Of a stretch of DNA of 64,000 nt, positions 29,388 to 39,339 are shown piece after piece. Under the pieces are notes generated by a model. The model saw only the letters and a program-made list of their open reading frames with translations. It ran no database searches and had not been told where the DNA came from. Position 1 is the stretch's first letter. Each line of letters opens with the position of its first letter. This DNA is from Chloroherpetonaceae bacterium (GTDB taxonomy: Bacteria > Bacteroidota > Chlorobiia > Chlorobiales > Thermochlorobacteraceae): NCBI GenBank assembly GCA_033763895.1, contig JANRJQ010000010.1, positions 872,146-936,145 on the forward strand, given 5' to 3'. The position numbers were made by a program, and so were the translations under genes.

Positions 29388-31964
29388 TTAGACGGATCTG
29401 AGCATTTCAAGCGGAGAAGCTTTATAGGCACTGCTACTTTGAAGCCAGCCGATAAGTACTGCAAGACCGGTGATCCCAAATACAATTGAAAGAAGTGAAA
29501 CAAAGTCGAATGAAAGAGTGGTTTCAAAAAATTCGATGGCTAAAAAGTAACTTCCACCTAATGAGAGTCCCACTCCAATCATCGAGGCAATAAAACCCAA
29601 TGAAAAGTATTCGACCAATAGAATCAATATGACTTGTCGCTCCGAAGCGCCAAGTGTTCTCAGCAAAACGCTTTCCCGCATCCGTTGATATCGGCTTGTC
29701 ACCACTGCGCCTGATAAAACAAAAAGACCTGTAAAGATGGAAAGAAGTGCCATAAAACGAATGACAAGCGAAATTTTATCTAAAATCGAGCTGAGTACAT
29801 TAAGAACAACCGATAAATCGAGTAACGAAATATTTGGAAAGGCACCCACAACGGCTTTTTGAAGCGTTGTGGATTCCGAAGCTGTTTCAGCTCGAGTGAC
29901 AATGGCAAAAGTTTGAGGTGCCTCTTCAAGTAGGTTTGATTGAAAAACCATCGAGAAGACGGGTTGTAGTCTGCGAAACTCAACACTTCGAATGCTTCCA
30001 ACCTGAACCGGAATCCGAACGCCTTGCACATCAAAAATAAAAGTATCCCCAAGCGAAACCTTTAAATCCTTTGCTAAAAATTCTACTATTGAAATGGTCG
30101 GAAGTGTGCCTTGATGACTTGAATCGCGGCGGATTTCGTTGGGCATTGCGCCTGAAAGAAGTTGTTCCGATTCTGTGAGGGTATCGCGGTATGTCGCACG
30201 AAATTCCCAAAAGTAAGCGGAAGGAATTGAATCCTTCGGATAATCGGTGAGTTTTTTTCCTTTAACTGAATTTATGCGAACCGTTACGACCGGTGTCGCT
30301 TGAAATAGCGGCGCGTTCGACGCTTTTAGAATTGAAAATACACTATCCTTTTGATCGGTTTGAACATCAAAGAGCACCAAATTGGGTTGACCGTTACCTC
30401 CAGAAAGTGAAACTGTTTTTAATAAGGTTCCTTGGGTAATAAGTAATGTGGTGATAAAAAATGTTCCCAGCCCAAGTGCAACCATTAAAATCAGGGTTTG
30501 GTTGTTGGGGCGATATAGGTTCGATAACCCTTGCTTAAAAATAAAGGGCAAAGATTTTGGAAAAAATCTTCTCAAAAGCCACATCACCAATTTTGCAAAA
30601 GCAGCGATAACCCCAAAGGCAGCAAAAATTGCAATCGTGAAAAAAACCGCTGTCATTGGAGGGACCTTGGGTGAAGTAATTTGATAAAGTGAAAACAAAA
30701 AAACCGAGAGCACGATCGCCACATACAAAAACCAGCGCGCCCAATCGCGCCCTACAGAAATACCTTCATTCTCATAAGCTGCACGAATAGAAAAGAGGGG
30801 AGAGACTTTCCTTAGAGAAACAAGCGGTAGCAATGAAAAAAGAAAAGAAACCGCAAAACTGATCATTGCCCCTTGAAAAATGGCCGTTAATGAGATTGAA
30901 AATGCCGTTTTTATCGGGAAAAAATCTGCCAAAAGTTTCGGTAAAAGGTATTGAATTCCGAACCCAATCAATGCACCACCTGCCGCTCCAATGAGCCCCA
31001 TCACCGACCCTTGAATCAAATAGATGCTGAACGCTTGCGCAGCTGAAGCACCAAGACAGCGTAGCGTTGCCACGGTAGTGAGTTTTTGTTGTATGTAAAC
31101 ATTTATTGCACTTCCAATTCCAATCGAGCCCAAAAGCAATGCAATAAAACCAGAAAGGTTGAGAAATCGATAAAGATTTTCAAGTGCATTTCCTATGGCA
31201 ACCTGCCGCTCTTCGGCAGTAGCAAGGCTTGTTGTTCTGCGTTCAAACTTAGGTTGTAAAGCCTCTTTTTCCGCTTTCATGTTATGCTCCGGCGGGTACT
31301 GAAAGAAATGCTTATACCCGACACGGCTGCCAATTTGAATCAATTCTGTTTCGTTAAGCCACTTTGAAGAAATATAGATTCTTGGTCCAATTAACGCCGC
31401 AACAGCAGCCTCACCCGGAATCTCTTTAAGAACCGCATGAATCTTGAAACGAGCTTCCCCCAATTGAATCGAATCGCCTATACTGATTCCAAATTGTAAA
31501 AGAAGTGATTCATCAACCAAAGCAAAGCGATCGTTATCAATGAGTTGAGATGCACCGAGCGGTTCTGTTTCAAGCGAACCATAAAATGGAAACGCTCCCT
31601 TTAATGCCCTAATTTGAGAGAGTCGTGATGTGCCGCTTTTTAGGTCAATAGCCATTGCAGAAAATTCAGTTTGCTCAGCATGTTTGACTCCCGCTATTCC
31701 GGATAGAGAATCAATCGTCTTTAGATTTTCTTCGCTCGGCTTTTGCCGAAATTCAATAAGCAAGTCGGCACCAAGCAATGATTTTGCTTGATTCTGAACC
31801 GAGTCCGTCAAGTTGCTGCGAAGTGAAGTAATGGCAATCAATGCAGCACTGCCAAGCATGATGGAAGTTGTGAAAAGAAGCAGCCTAACCCGATGGGTTC
31901 GGCTATCGCGAAATGCCGTTTTCCAAGTCCACGAATTTAAGAGTGCACGAAAAAAAGAAATCAT
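29388..31964 (-). CDS. ABC transporter permease with FtsX domains (YbbP-like)
   Basis: An 858-residue inner-membrane protein. A TM helix near the N-terminus is followed by a large periplasmic domain (about residues 45-255), a FtsX-type block of three helices (LSGFIALLLGSIGIGSAINVYI onward), further central helices, a second periplasmic domain, and a second FtsX block with TLGASERQVILILLVEYFSLG. This double arrangement matches the YbbP/MacB-like superfamily rather than simple transporters. Related systems act in lipoprotein release or envelope maintenance. Its start overlaps the stop of the ATPase gene by four bases (ATGA), so the two are translationally coupled. Confidence 0.88.
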   Translation of the reverse strand: MISFFRALLNSWTWKTAFRDSRTHRVRLLLFTTSIMLGSAALIAITSLRSNLTDSVQNQAKSLLGADLLIEFRQKPSEENLKTIDSLSGIAGVKHAEQTEFSAMAIDLKSGTSRLSQIRALKGAFPFYGSLETEPLGASQLIDNDRFALVDESLLLQFGISIGDSIQLGEARFKIHAVLKEIPGEAAVAALIGPRIYISSKWLNETELIQIGSRVGYKHFFQYPPEHNMKAEKEALQPKFERRTTSLATAEERQVAIGNALENLYRFLNLSGFIALLLGSIGIGSAINVYIQQKLTTVATLRCLGASAAQAFSIYLIQGSVMGLIGAAGGALIGFGIQYLLPKLLADFFPIKTAFSISLTAIFQGAMISFAVSFLFSLLPLVSLRKVSPLFSIRAAYENEGISVGRDWARWFLYVAIVLSVFLFSLYQITSPKVPPMTAVFFTIAIFAAFGVIAAFAKLVMWLLRRFFPKSLPFIFKQGLSNLYRPNNQTLILMVALGLGTFFITTLLITQGTLLKTVSLSGGNGQPNLVLFDVQTDQKDSVFSILKASNAPLFQATPVVTVRINSVKGKKLTDYPKDSIPSAYFWEFRATYRDTLTESEQLLSGAMPNEIRRDSSHQGTLPTISIVEFLAKDLKVSLGDTFIFDVQGVRIPVQVGSIRSVEFRRLQPVFSMVFQSNLLEEAPQTFAIVTRAETASESTTLQKAVVGAFPNISLLDLSVVLNVLSSILDKISLVIRFMALLSIFTGLFVLSGAVVTSRYQRMRESVLLRTLGASERQVILILLVEYFSLGFIASMIGVGLSLGGSYFLAIEFFETTLSFDFVSLLSIVFGITGLAVLIGWLQSSSAYKASPLEMLRSV

Positions 31965-32689
31965 AGGTTCTCTCCAATCGGGTTGACGGGCTCTACCGCT
32001 TTTGCACGAGCCGTCATTTCATCTGAAATCATTTTACCGGCTTTGATTCGCATAATTCGTGAAGTAAGTGAAGCAAGCTCATGATTATGGGTTACAAGGA
32101 CAAGGGTTGTACCGGAAGTTTTATTCAAATCAAAAAGGAGATCGGTAATTTTTTCACCCGTTTCTGTATCTAAATTTCCTGTGGGTTCATCAGCAAAAAG
32201 GATTTGCGGCCGATTGATAAAAGCGCGAGCAATAGCAACACGTTGCTGCTCACCACCCGAGAGTTGAAGAGGATAGTGATGAAAGCGCTCTTGAAGTCCA
32301 ACACGTGTTAATAACTCTTTTGCAAATGGCTCAACATTTCGTTCGCCACGAAGTTCAAGTGGCACGGTAACATTTTCGAGTGCGGTTAGGGTGGGTACGA
32401 GTTGAAAATTTTGGAAAACGAACCCTACAAATCGGTTTCGAACCAATCCCCGCCCGTCTTCATCAAGCAGTTCAAGCTTTGATCCACAAAGTTCAATCGA
32501 GCCCTCCGTAACACGGTCGAGCCCTGCGGCCAATCCAAGCAATGTGGTTTTACCACTGCCAGAAGGCCCAACGATAGCAACGCTTTCGCCGGCTTCAATC
32601 GAAAAGTTTACCGTATCCAATACAGTCAAAGGCCCGCTCGCGGTTTGATAAACTTTGCGGACTCCTTGAAGAGAAAGAAGTGTGTTCAT
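31961..32689 (-). CDS. ABC transporter ATP-binding protein (LolD/YbbA type)
   Basis: A 242-residue nucleotide-binding subunit. The Walker A motif is GPSGSGKTT, the Q-loop region is VFQNFQLVPTLTALENV, the signature is LSGGEQQRVAIARA, Walker B is ILFADEPTGNLD, and the switch His lies in LVTHNHE. The NLD after Walker B and the overall pattern place it with LolD/MacB/YbbA ATPases that power FtsX-type permeases. It precedes the permease gene with a four-base overlap. A terminator from the amylase gene ends six bases before its start codon, so its own promoter must lie very close or transcription reads through. Confidence 0.93.
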   Translation of the reverse strand: MNTLLSLQGVRKVYQTASGPLTVLDTVNFSIEAGESVAIVGPSGSGKTTLLGLAAGLDRVTEGSIELCGSKLELLDEDGRGLVRNRFVGFVFQNFQLVPTLTALENVTVPLELRGERNVEPFAKELLTRVGLQERFHHYPLQLSGGEQQRVAIARAFINRPQILFADEPTGNLDTETGEKITDLLFDLNKTSGTTLVLVTHNHELASLTSRIMRIKAGKMISDEMTARAKAVEPVNPIGENL

Positions 32690-32694
32690 GTGAT

Positions 32695-32719
32695 AAAAAA
32701 AGGGCGAATTAATCGCCCT
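32695..32719 (-). terminator. terminator after the amylase gene
   Basis: On the minus strand AGGGCGA pairs with TCGCCCT (plus-strand positions 32701-32707 and 32713-32719) over a five-base loop, then a run of seven T, 26 nt after the amylase stop. Confidence 0.82.
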
Positions 32720-32745
32720 ATTGAAGTGAGATTTGCAGAAAAACC

Positions 32746-35700
32746 CTATTTCAAAAGTAGCATTTTCTTTGATTGCATGACACCGTTCGATGTCAACCGG
32801 TACAAATATAAACCGCTTGATAATTGAAATCGTTGCGATTCAAAAGGTACGGTGTAATAACCTGCTGATTGCCGTTCATTAACAAGTGTCGCGACTTTTC
32901 GCCCCAATAAATCAAAAACTTCCAATCGAATTTCAGCTGCTGCAGGCAACCCGTAACGAATGGTCGTGGTTGGGTTGAACGGATTAGGATAGTTTTGTTT
33001 CAAAATAAATGATTCAGGCGTGCTTCTTTGCTCACGTCCAGCAGATGCCGTGCGGTCTTCAGGCAAAATCGGGTACTTGTTCGGTTCAGCACCGATCTCA
33101 AGTTTGAATTGGTAATAAGAATCTAATAGTGGATTGCTTCCATTTGGATTTTGCGTTGGCCATTGCGCCCGATTGGTGTTGTTCGGAGGATTTACAAATT
33201 CATTAGAAGTGACATAGACCATAATCCTCAAACTATCTCCTAATGAAGTATTTAATTCGCTAAAAGGAATTGAAATCACAGAGAGATCGCTACCACCTCG
33301 TCGCACCGCACGAACCCCTTGAGCATGTGTGAATCCTGAATTTGTTTTAGACCAAACACCTGAAAGTGAAACGAACTTTTCGCCCGCAGCCGGAGCCTGA
33401 ACCGATGTATCGGGTGAACCGGTTCCAAAAAAAGTAAATGCAACATTCGGAACAAAAGGTGCTTTGTATGTCGCACCACCTCCGTCCAAGGGTTTACCCG
33501 AAGAACGAGCAGGATTTACCGGTTGAGAAGCATTTCCACCACCTTTAAGATTATCCGCAACAATCCAAACATTCTGACTGGTTCCCACGAGTGGACTTCC
33601 GCCAAGTAAACCGAGGTAAATCGTGGAAGTATCCCAAGTAAAAAACATTGAAATATTATTCTCCGAACCAAAACCTTCGGAATCAAAATCAAATTGAAGT
33701 GCTGCGGTATCAAGGCGGATTGAGCGAGGGGTAATCACGGCTTGTGCGCCTTCAACAAATGCAGAATCAATGAGAGAAAGAAACGAAAATTTATTTCCTG
33801 CTTTACCATAAACAGCAAAGTAATGCGTGAATCCGGTTTGCAAATTTGAGACCGTGGTGTTTCCGGCAGTGACACCATCAGCAATAAGAAACGCAAGCGG
33901 GTCGTCAGGCGAATTTGGCGCAGAGCCAATTTTTCTTAACACTCTAAATTCACTTGAAACACCATCCCAAGTCAGCTGAACACTTCTTGCCCCAATTTTT
34001 ATTGCTTTGAAAATCCCCGGATTATAAGCCACTTTTGGCTCATTGGCTGTAGTGATATCACTTGGTGCAGTATATGTTGCACGAACATTAACCACCTGTG
34101 AGGAATTAGTATCGCTCATATTTTTGACGCGAATCGTCAAATAATCCGTGCTTACCGGCACATAATTAAGTGTGAGGCTTGTTGTTCCGGAATCAGCAGC
34201 CACTTCCGTTGTGCCATTGAACAACGAAAGTTTCGTTGGTCTTCCTGAAAGTGAAGGGAGCAATTGAACCTGAACAGCTTTTCCGGCAGAAGCAAAAATA
34301 TTTCCAACATTTCTCCACGCAGTGGATTTATTCGGGAGCATTCCTCCTTGTTGGAGAGACATTCCGTGACTATCTCCCAAATCATCAGCCATTTCCCATT
34401 CATGACGCGTGGCTCTCTCCGAATTGCTAAAAGGGGCATAAAAAAATGCCGAGTCCGAGGCGCGAGCCCAAAGGGCATACCCACGGTTTAGCGTTGTTTG
34501 ACCAACAGGTCCGCTGCACGAAGGTGCTTTGATGTTCACCCTTGAATCTCCTTGAACAACCGTATTTGGGAAATTTCCCGAATAATCTTTTAATACTGTT
34601 CCGGCAGGGAATTGCGAATCAATCCAAACTTCTTGTGAATTATCAAAGCGGTCGTTCACAGCAATGATGCCTCGATTTCCCCTTTCAATCACGAGCATAT
34701 TCGAAGCGCTGTTTCCTGAAGGGAAGAAAGCACCACTGTTGCCAATGTTCGGCTCAGCCGTTCGAACAAAATAACCCCCAAGCTTTAAGTTGAACTTCTG
34801 ATGAAAGCGAATGATATTGGCGATATCGAGCCTTACGGGAAGTCCGGTTGTTGTTCCACGTGAAGTGTCTTTGGGATTGTGGGTATAGCGATTTCCATAT
34901 TGACCAATATCAAAAAGGTCTTCAAAAAAAACTTGTGGTGCGCCGTCAACAGCCATCATGACGGCATACGCGGCTGCTAATCGCGGTTCGCGCGGGTCGA
35001 TATTGCGAGCCAGCTCCGAGCCGCTTGTCCAAGTTCGGGTATTGCCAAGTGAATCTTGCGGATAATTTCCGTTGGCTTGAAGTGGCGGACGAAATGTATC
35101 GTGATTATTGACAAAAGGTACTGTTCGAAACCGGTTGTCTTGTTGAAGTCCGGGCAAACGGGCTAAGTCAAAGTTTCCGAAGCCATAAACCATTCCTACC
35201 AAACCATCATCAAACCCACGAAGGCCAAAATCAAAAGTGCCAGCGCGGTTTTCTACGCCCCCCAAATTCCAACTTGTTGAGGAAAGGGTAGGAATGGAAA
35301 GACCGTTTGGCGCGGCGCCGGCCCAATTATCAATTTCTGACTTCGAGCCCACCCATTCACCCACGCTAATCACCGTATCTCCAATAGCCATATCGCCAAT
35401 TAAGCCGCTTGTGTTGTACACATTGAAAAGAATATCGTGGATGATTTGCGGCTCAAAGTGTTTCACTGCATCAAATCGAAAGCCTTTGGCATCGGTTTGT
35501 TTAACATACCAAGTCACCCAGCGGCGCGTTTCATTTCGCATGTAATCTGCGCTTTGTGAGGGATTAAAAAGTGCATTTGAACTTTGCCCCCAAGCCCTCG
35601 AATCATAGCAAATATCCGGACCAAAGAGTGCGGAGGTAATATTATTCTGTGCACTACCGCTATTTCCACCAAAGCTTCGCCACTGATTGGGGTGAAAATT

Positions 35701-36321
35701 TGTCCAGTTTTTTGAAAAACGACCGCTTCTTGAAAGATAGTCGTTGGCTGAATTGTCAGTAGCGGGTGTCGCGTAACTGGTATAACGAAAATTTTTGAAT
35801 TTATCGGTGGTTGGGGTTAGAGGGTCTTCACCACCTAAGCCACCGGCTTCGGAGCCCGCACCAATAATGTGATTAAGTACAACATCGTGAATTATCCCAA
35901 TTCCGTTCGAATTCATTACTGCGATCATCCGAAGGAGTTCATCCTTTGTCCCAAGTCGGGTTCTTGCGGCACCCTTTTGAAATTTATCACCTAAGTCATA
36001 GTTATCAAAAGGGGCATATCCAACAACCCGTTCACGATTTTTTACCGCGGGTGGTATCCAAATTGCATCAATACCGATTTCTTTTAATCGTGGAGAAAGA
36101 TCGGTCAAATAGTTTGCCCATCCATCGGGATAATTGTAATTCTCATAATCCCACCAAAAGCCTTGCAAAATAACTCTACGATTCCAAGGGTTTTGGCTTT
36201 GTTGAGAAAAAAGATCAATTGAAGAAAAGAGAAGCAAAAAGATAATGAAACAAACCTTCAGTGGGTTTATTCTATAGTGGTGATGAACACCCTTGAATTG
36301 TTGATACATAGTGCGTCTCAT
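32746..36321 (-). CDS. secreted alpha-amylase family protein with T9SS sorting domain
   Basis: A glycoside hydrolase of family 13 type acting outside the cell on alpha-glucans. Numbered from ATG 36321 (1191 residues), a signal peptide (KVCFIIFLLLFSSIDLFS) precedes the catalytic barrel. Region I is DVVLNH (about 146), region II GFRFDAVKH with the nucleophile Asp (about 278), region III GEWVG with the acid/base Glu (about 321), and region IV NNHD (about 406). Several beta-sandwich modules follow, including a fibronectin-III-like stretch. The C-terminal 80 residues (NYPNPFNPTTTIRYGLP, FDLLGRKVATL, GLYLYRL) form a type A T9SS sorting domain. The frame extends 23 codons upstream, but 36321 or the ATG at 36309 suits the signal peptide better. 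Confidence 0.92.
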   Translation of the reverse strand: MRRTMYQQFKGVHHHYRINPLKVCFIIFLLLFSSIDLFSQQSQNPWNRRVILQGFWWDYENYNYPDGWANYLTDLSPRLKEIGIDAIWIPPAVKNRERVVGYAPFDNYDLGDKFQKGAARTRLGTKDELLRMIAVMNSNGIGIIHDVVLNHIIGAGSEAGGLGGEDPLTPTTDKFKNFRYTSYATPATDNSANDYLSRSGRFSKNWTNFHPNQWRSFGGNSGSAQNNITSALFGPDICYDSRAWGQSSNALFNPSQSADYMRNETRRWVTWYVKQTDAKGFRFDAVKHFEPQIIHDILFNVYNTSGLIGDMAIGDTVISVGEWVGSKSEIDNWAGAAPNGLSIPTLSSTSWNLGGVENRAGTFDFGLRGFDDGLVGMVYGFGNFDLARLPGLQQDNRFRTVPFVNNHDTFRPPLQANGNYPQDSLGNTRTWTSGSELARNIDPREPRLAAAYAVMMAVDGAPQVFFEDLFDIGQYGNRYTHNPKDTSRGTTTGLPVRLDIANIIRFHQKFNLKLGGYFVRTAEPNIGNSGAFFPSGNSASNMLVIERGNRGIIAVNDRFDNSQEVWIDSQFPAGTVLKDYSGNFPNTVVQGDSRVNIKAPSCSGPVGQTTLNRGYALWARASDSAFFYAPFSNSERATRHEWEMADDLGDSHGMSLQQGGMLPNKSTAWRNVGNIFASAGKAVQVQLLPSLSGRPTKLSLFNGTTEVAADSGTTSLTLNYVPVSTDYLTIRVKNMSDTNSSQVVNVRATYTAPSDITTANEPKVAYNPGIFKAIKIGARSVQLTWDGVSSEFRVLRKIGSAPNSPDDPLAFLIADGVTAGNTTVSNLQTGFTHYFAVYGKAGNKFSFLSLIDSAFVEGAQAVITPRSIRLDTAALQFDFDSEGFGSENNISMFFTWDTSTIYLGLLGGSPLVGTSQNVWIVADNLKGGGNASQPVNPARSSGKPLDGGGATYKAPFVPNVAFTFFGTGSPDTSVQAPAAGEKFVSLSGVWSKTNSGFTHAQGVRAVRRGGSDLSVISIPFSELNTSLGDSLRIMVYVTSNEFVNPPNNTNRAQWPTQNPNGSNPLLDSYYQFKLEIGAEPNKYPILPEDRTASAGREQRSTPESFILKQNYPNPFNPTTTIRYGLPAAAEIRLEVFDLLGRKVATLVNERQSAGYYTVPFESQRFQLSSGLYLYRLTSNGVMQSKKMLLLK

Positions 36322-36516
36322 TATCGGAAGGTTGATATTCAAATAAAATTGGATGGTAAGTATAGCAATTCGAGATGAGAATTCAATCACAGCGTTTTAG
36401 GTAGGTAGAGTTTATTCAAATGTTATTTAAATCTTATTTCTGCTTTCAATTTTAATCTGTTTACAATTTAGTTTAACATTGGTTCGCTCTAACTTTCGTT
36501 GCAATTGCCAAATCAA

Positions 36517-38262
36517 ATGGATCTCAAACCAAGAAAAATCCGGAAAACCTTAAAACGACTTCGCGAAGTGCTTCAAAAGCTTGAAGTCATTGAAACATTA
36601 ACCGAAGAAGGAGGAATCGGTGAAGAAAGTTTAACTGGAACCTTAAGGGAGTTTTCAATAGAACTTTCCTTATTGCTTAATCAAATTCCGGCAAAATACT
36701 TGGCGGGCAGTTTAGCCGGTAGCGATTCCAAAAGAATCAATACCTCAACGGAAGTCGTCGCGATTTCGCATGAGAGCGATTCAGACCTTCTCAAAGAAAT
36801 TAAGCGGAGTGAAGCGCGAATTCAATCGTTCATTCAAGAAACGATGAAATCTGAAATTTCGAAAGTTTCAAAAACGCTTCCTAAACCTGTGAAAAAGGGA
36901 ACTGTAGAAACGGACGACGCCATTCGACAAAGTGAAAAACGCCTTCGAACCATTATCGATTCCACCCCTCTCGGGATTTGCATCACCAACGAAAAACGTG
37001 AGTTTGAGTATGTCAATCAAGCTTACTGCGGTATTTATGGATACTCTCCCGATGAACTCATCGGAAATCCGTTCACAATGATTGTAGAAAAAGAAAAGAC
37101 GAAAATGTGGGTCGATTTGCACGATAAGTACATGTTGATGTCGGGTGAAGAATTGAAAGGATACAGCGATATTCGAACCGAGTGGACCGTGATGCACAAA
37201 ACAGGCAAACCGATCACCATTTTAGCCGATGCCGCACGCATTTATGGTACCGATAACCGCCCGCGGAAAGTGACTTTCGTTATGAATATCACAGAATTTA
37301 GCAAACTTCGCGAGGACTTGCGCAAATCCGAATTGCAACTGATGCAAGCGGAGAAAATGTCGTCGCTTGGGCAAATGGTTGCCGGTGTCGCTCACGAAAT
37401 CAATACCCCGCTTGGATTTGTGAAAAGCAACTTACAACTCCTTTCAGAAGCCCAAGGTGAAATCAAAGAATTGATTGACCTTCAATTGAGATTAAAAGAA
37501 GAAATTTTCAACGGCACAAGCGATACCGTTTCGCAAATTATCGACGAAATCGAATCCAAAGAAAAGAAAGCGCAGCTTTATCAAGAAAGTATCAAGCTCA
37601 TTGCAAATTCGATGGAAGGTATCACCAGAATTCAAGAATTGGTTCAAGATTTGAAGAACTTTTCAAGGCTTGATGAAGCCGAGCAGAAATCGGTTCCCAT
37701 ATCAGATATTGTGGATTCATCTCTTAAAATTGCAAGTCATATTTTCAAAGAAAGAGGGATTGAAATTGTGCGGAATTATCGCAATAATCCAAATATTCTT
37801 TGTTTTCCGGCGCAGCTTAATCAAGTGTTTCTGAATCTATTTACAAATGCGGCACAAGCAATTTCTCATTCTAAAGGAAAGATTACGATTACCTCTGAGC
37901 TTCAGGGAATTGGGTCAAAATCGTCTTCTGTGGTAACCGTAGAGGATAACGGCTCCGGAATTAAGCCGGAAAACCTCAAAAAGATTTTTGAACCCTTTTT
38001 CACAACCAAAGAAATCGGGCAAGGCACAGGGCTTGGGCTTGCAATCGTTCACAAAATTGTGACAAACCATAATGGAGAAATCTTGGTTGATAGTACTGTC
38101 GGTAAAGGTACCATATTCACCGTTCGAATTCCGATAAGCAATAAGGATAAGTTGACACCCTCTACTCAAACCAACGGAAAGCAATCTGTTACAGAAAAAG
38201 TTATTCAATCACCCTTTTTGGATGATGATGATGATGAAGTTCAAAAAAAAGTTAAGAAGTAA
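36517..38262 (+). CDS. PAS-domain sensor histidine kinase, no membrane span
   Basis: A cytoplasmic two-component kinase of 581 residues. A helical N-terminal region (1-135) is followed by a PAS domain (about 136-270: [22 protein letters not shown]), a HisKA dimerisation helix with the phosphorylated His293 in [11 protein letters not shown], and the ATPase domain. The ATPase domain has the N-box [26 protein letters not shown] and GTGLGLAI. There is a Lys/Asp-rich tail. I chose ATG 36517 over the upstream TTG. The response regulator gene starts 27 nt downstream, its obvious partner. The signal sensed by the PAS domain is not evident. Confidence 0.92.
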   Translation: MDLKPRKIRKTLKRLREVLQKLEVIETLTEEGGIGEESLTGTLREFSIELSLLLNQIPAKYLAGSLAGSDSKRINTSTEVVAISHESDSDLLKEIKRSEARIQSFIQETMKSEISKVSKTLPKPVKKGTVETDDAIRQSEKRLRTIIDSTPLGICITNEKREFEYVNQAYCGIYGYSPDELIGNPFTMIVEKEKTKMWVDLHDKYMLMSGEELKGYSDIRTEWTVMHKTGKPITILADAARIYGTDNRPRKVTFVMNITEFSKLREDLRKSELQLMQAEKMSSLGQMVAGVAHEINTPLGFVKSNLQLLSEAQGEIKELIDLQLRLKEEIFNGTSDTVSQIIDEIESKEKKAQLYQESIKLIANSMEGITRIQELVQDLKNFSRLDEAEQKSVPISDIVDSSLKIASHIFKERGIEIVRNYRNNPNILCFPAQLNQVFLNLFTNAAQAISHSKGKITITSELQGIGSKSSSVVTVEDNGSGIKPENLKKIFEPFFTTKEIGQGTGLGLAIVHKIVTNHNGEILVDSTVGKGTIFTVRIPISNKDKLTPSTQTNGKQSVTEKVIQSPFLDDDDDEVQKKVKK

Positions 38263-38289
38263 CGAAACTGAACCATTAAAATTATAACA

Positions 38290-39198
38290 ATGAACACACC
38301 GAATTCGAAAATTTTGTTTGTCGATGACGAACCCCTGATTTTAGAAACACTTCAACTGGTTTTTCGTGATTGGCACATTAAGCTTGCCGTTGGGCCTGAA
38401 GAAGCCCTAAAAGCCATTCAATCAGAATCATTTGCCGTAATCGTTTCTGACCAACGCATGCCGGGAATGAGTGGCACAGAACTTCTCAAAAAGGTTAAAG
38501 AGATTTCGCCTGAAACCATTCGAATTGTGCTTACCGGATACTCCGAGCTCGACCTTGTCATTGATGCCATCAATAGCGGGGAAGTATGGCGGTTTATCAA
38601 TAAACCTTGGGATAACGATAAATTGAAAGGCACGGTTAAAGCGGCTTATGATTTGTTCGAAGTCAACAAGGTTTTACGCGAAGAAGTGAAAAAGAATAAG
38701 GGAACATCGACAAAATCAACCAATACCAACCTTCCGGTTCTTTTTATCGATCAGTTAGAATCGCACTTGAAAGGGTATGAAGGATTGCTTAGCAACAAAT
38801 ATCAATTCAATTCTTCAACAACCCTTGAAGCGGCTACCGCTATTCTTAAAGAAAACAAAATCGCGATTCTCGCCTGTGACTCAACCCTTGCCAGCGAAAA
38901 GGGAACAGACTTTCTAACTTATGTGCGTACTTATTTTCCCGATATCATTTCGATTTACATTTCTGATAGCAAAGATTCAGTCGAAGCGATTCGCCTTATT
39001 AACGAAAGCCAAGTTTTTCGATATTTGGTGAAGCCTTTCCCAAAGCAAGCGCTCATTGATGTGATGGAAGAAGCATCTTTGAAATATGAAGAAAAGGGAA
39101 ATACAAAATCTGTATCAGAAACAAAAAAAGAACCCGTCGCATTCAGCAAAATGCTTGAAGAGATTCAAGCCAAACGATCGCAAAATCGCGAATATTAA
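38290..39198 (+). CDS. response regulator with two receiver domains and no output domain
   Basis: A 302-residue protein. The first receiver (about 7-125) is complete: acidic pair in VDDEP, phosphoacceptor Asp54 in IVSDQRMPG, and Lys105 in INKPWD. After a Ser/Thr/Lys linker, a second receiver-like domain (about 148-265) keeps Asp197 and Lys248 (YLVKPF), but the acidic pocket is reduced to FIDQ. The Lys-rich tail has no DNA-binding or enzymatic domain. It therefore probably passes on phosphate or acts by protein contact. It is cotranscribed with the PAS histidine kinase immediately upstream, and a bidirectional terminator follows. Confidence 0.9.
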   Translation: MNTPNSKILFVDDEPLILETLQLVFRDWHIKLAVGPEEALKAIQSESFAVIVSDQRMPGMSGTELLKKVKEISPETIRIVLTGYSELDLVIDAINSGEVWRFINKPWDNDKLKGTVKAAYDLFEVNKVLREEVKKNKGTSTKSTNTNLPVLFIDQLESHLKGYEGLLSNKYQFNSSTTLEAATAILKENKIAILACDSTLASEKGTDFLTYVRTYFPDIISIYISDSKDSVEAIRLINESQVFRYLVKPFPKQALIDVMEEASLKYEEKGNTKSVSETKKEPVAFSKMLEEIQAKRSQNREY

Positions 39199-39273
39199 TC
39201 TGCGATTATTCGCCATTTTTGACTTCTTTAACTGTTGATTTTAGTGTTAAAAAGGGTGATGGAGAAAGAAAAA

Positions 39274-39298
39274 AATCGGGCGAAAGCCCGATTTTTTT
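39274..39298. terminator. bidirectional terminator between the response regulator and adk
   Basis: AATCGGGC (39274-39281), GAAA tetraloop, GCCCGATT (39286-39293), with A run before and T run after. It serves the convergent genes on both sides. Confidence 0.9.
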
Positions 39299-39339
39299 AT
39301 CTCCGACTTGAGAGTCTAATAAAGAATCGATCCTTTTGA

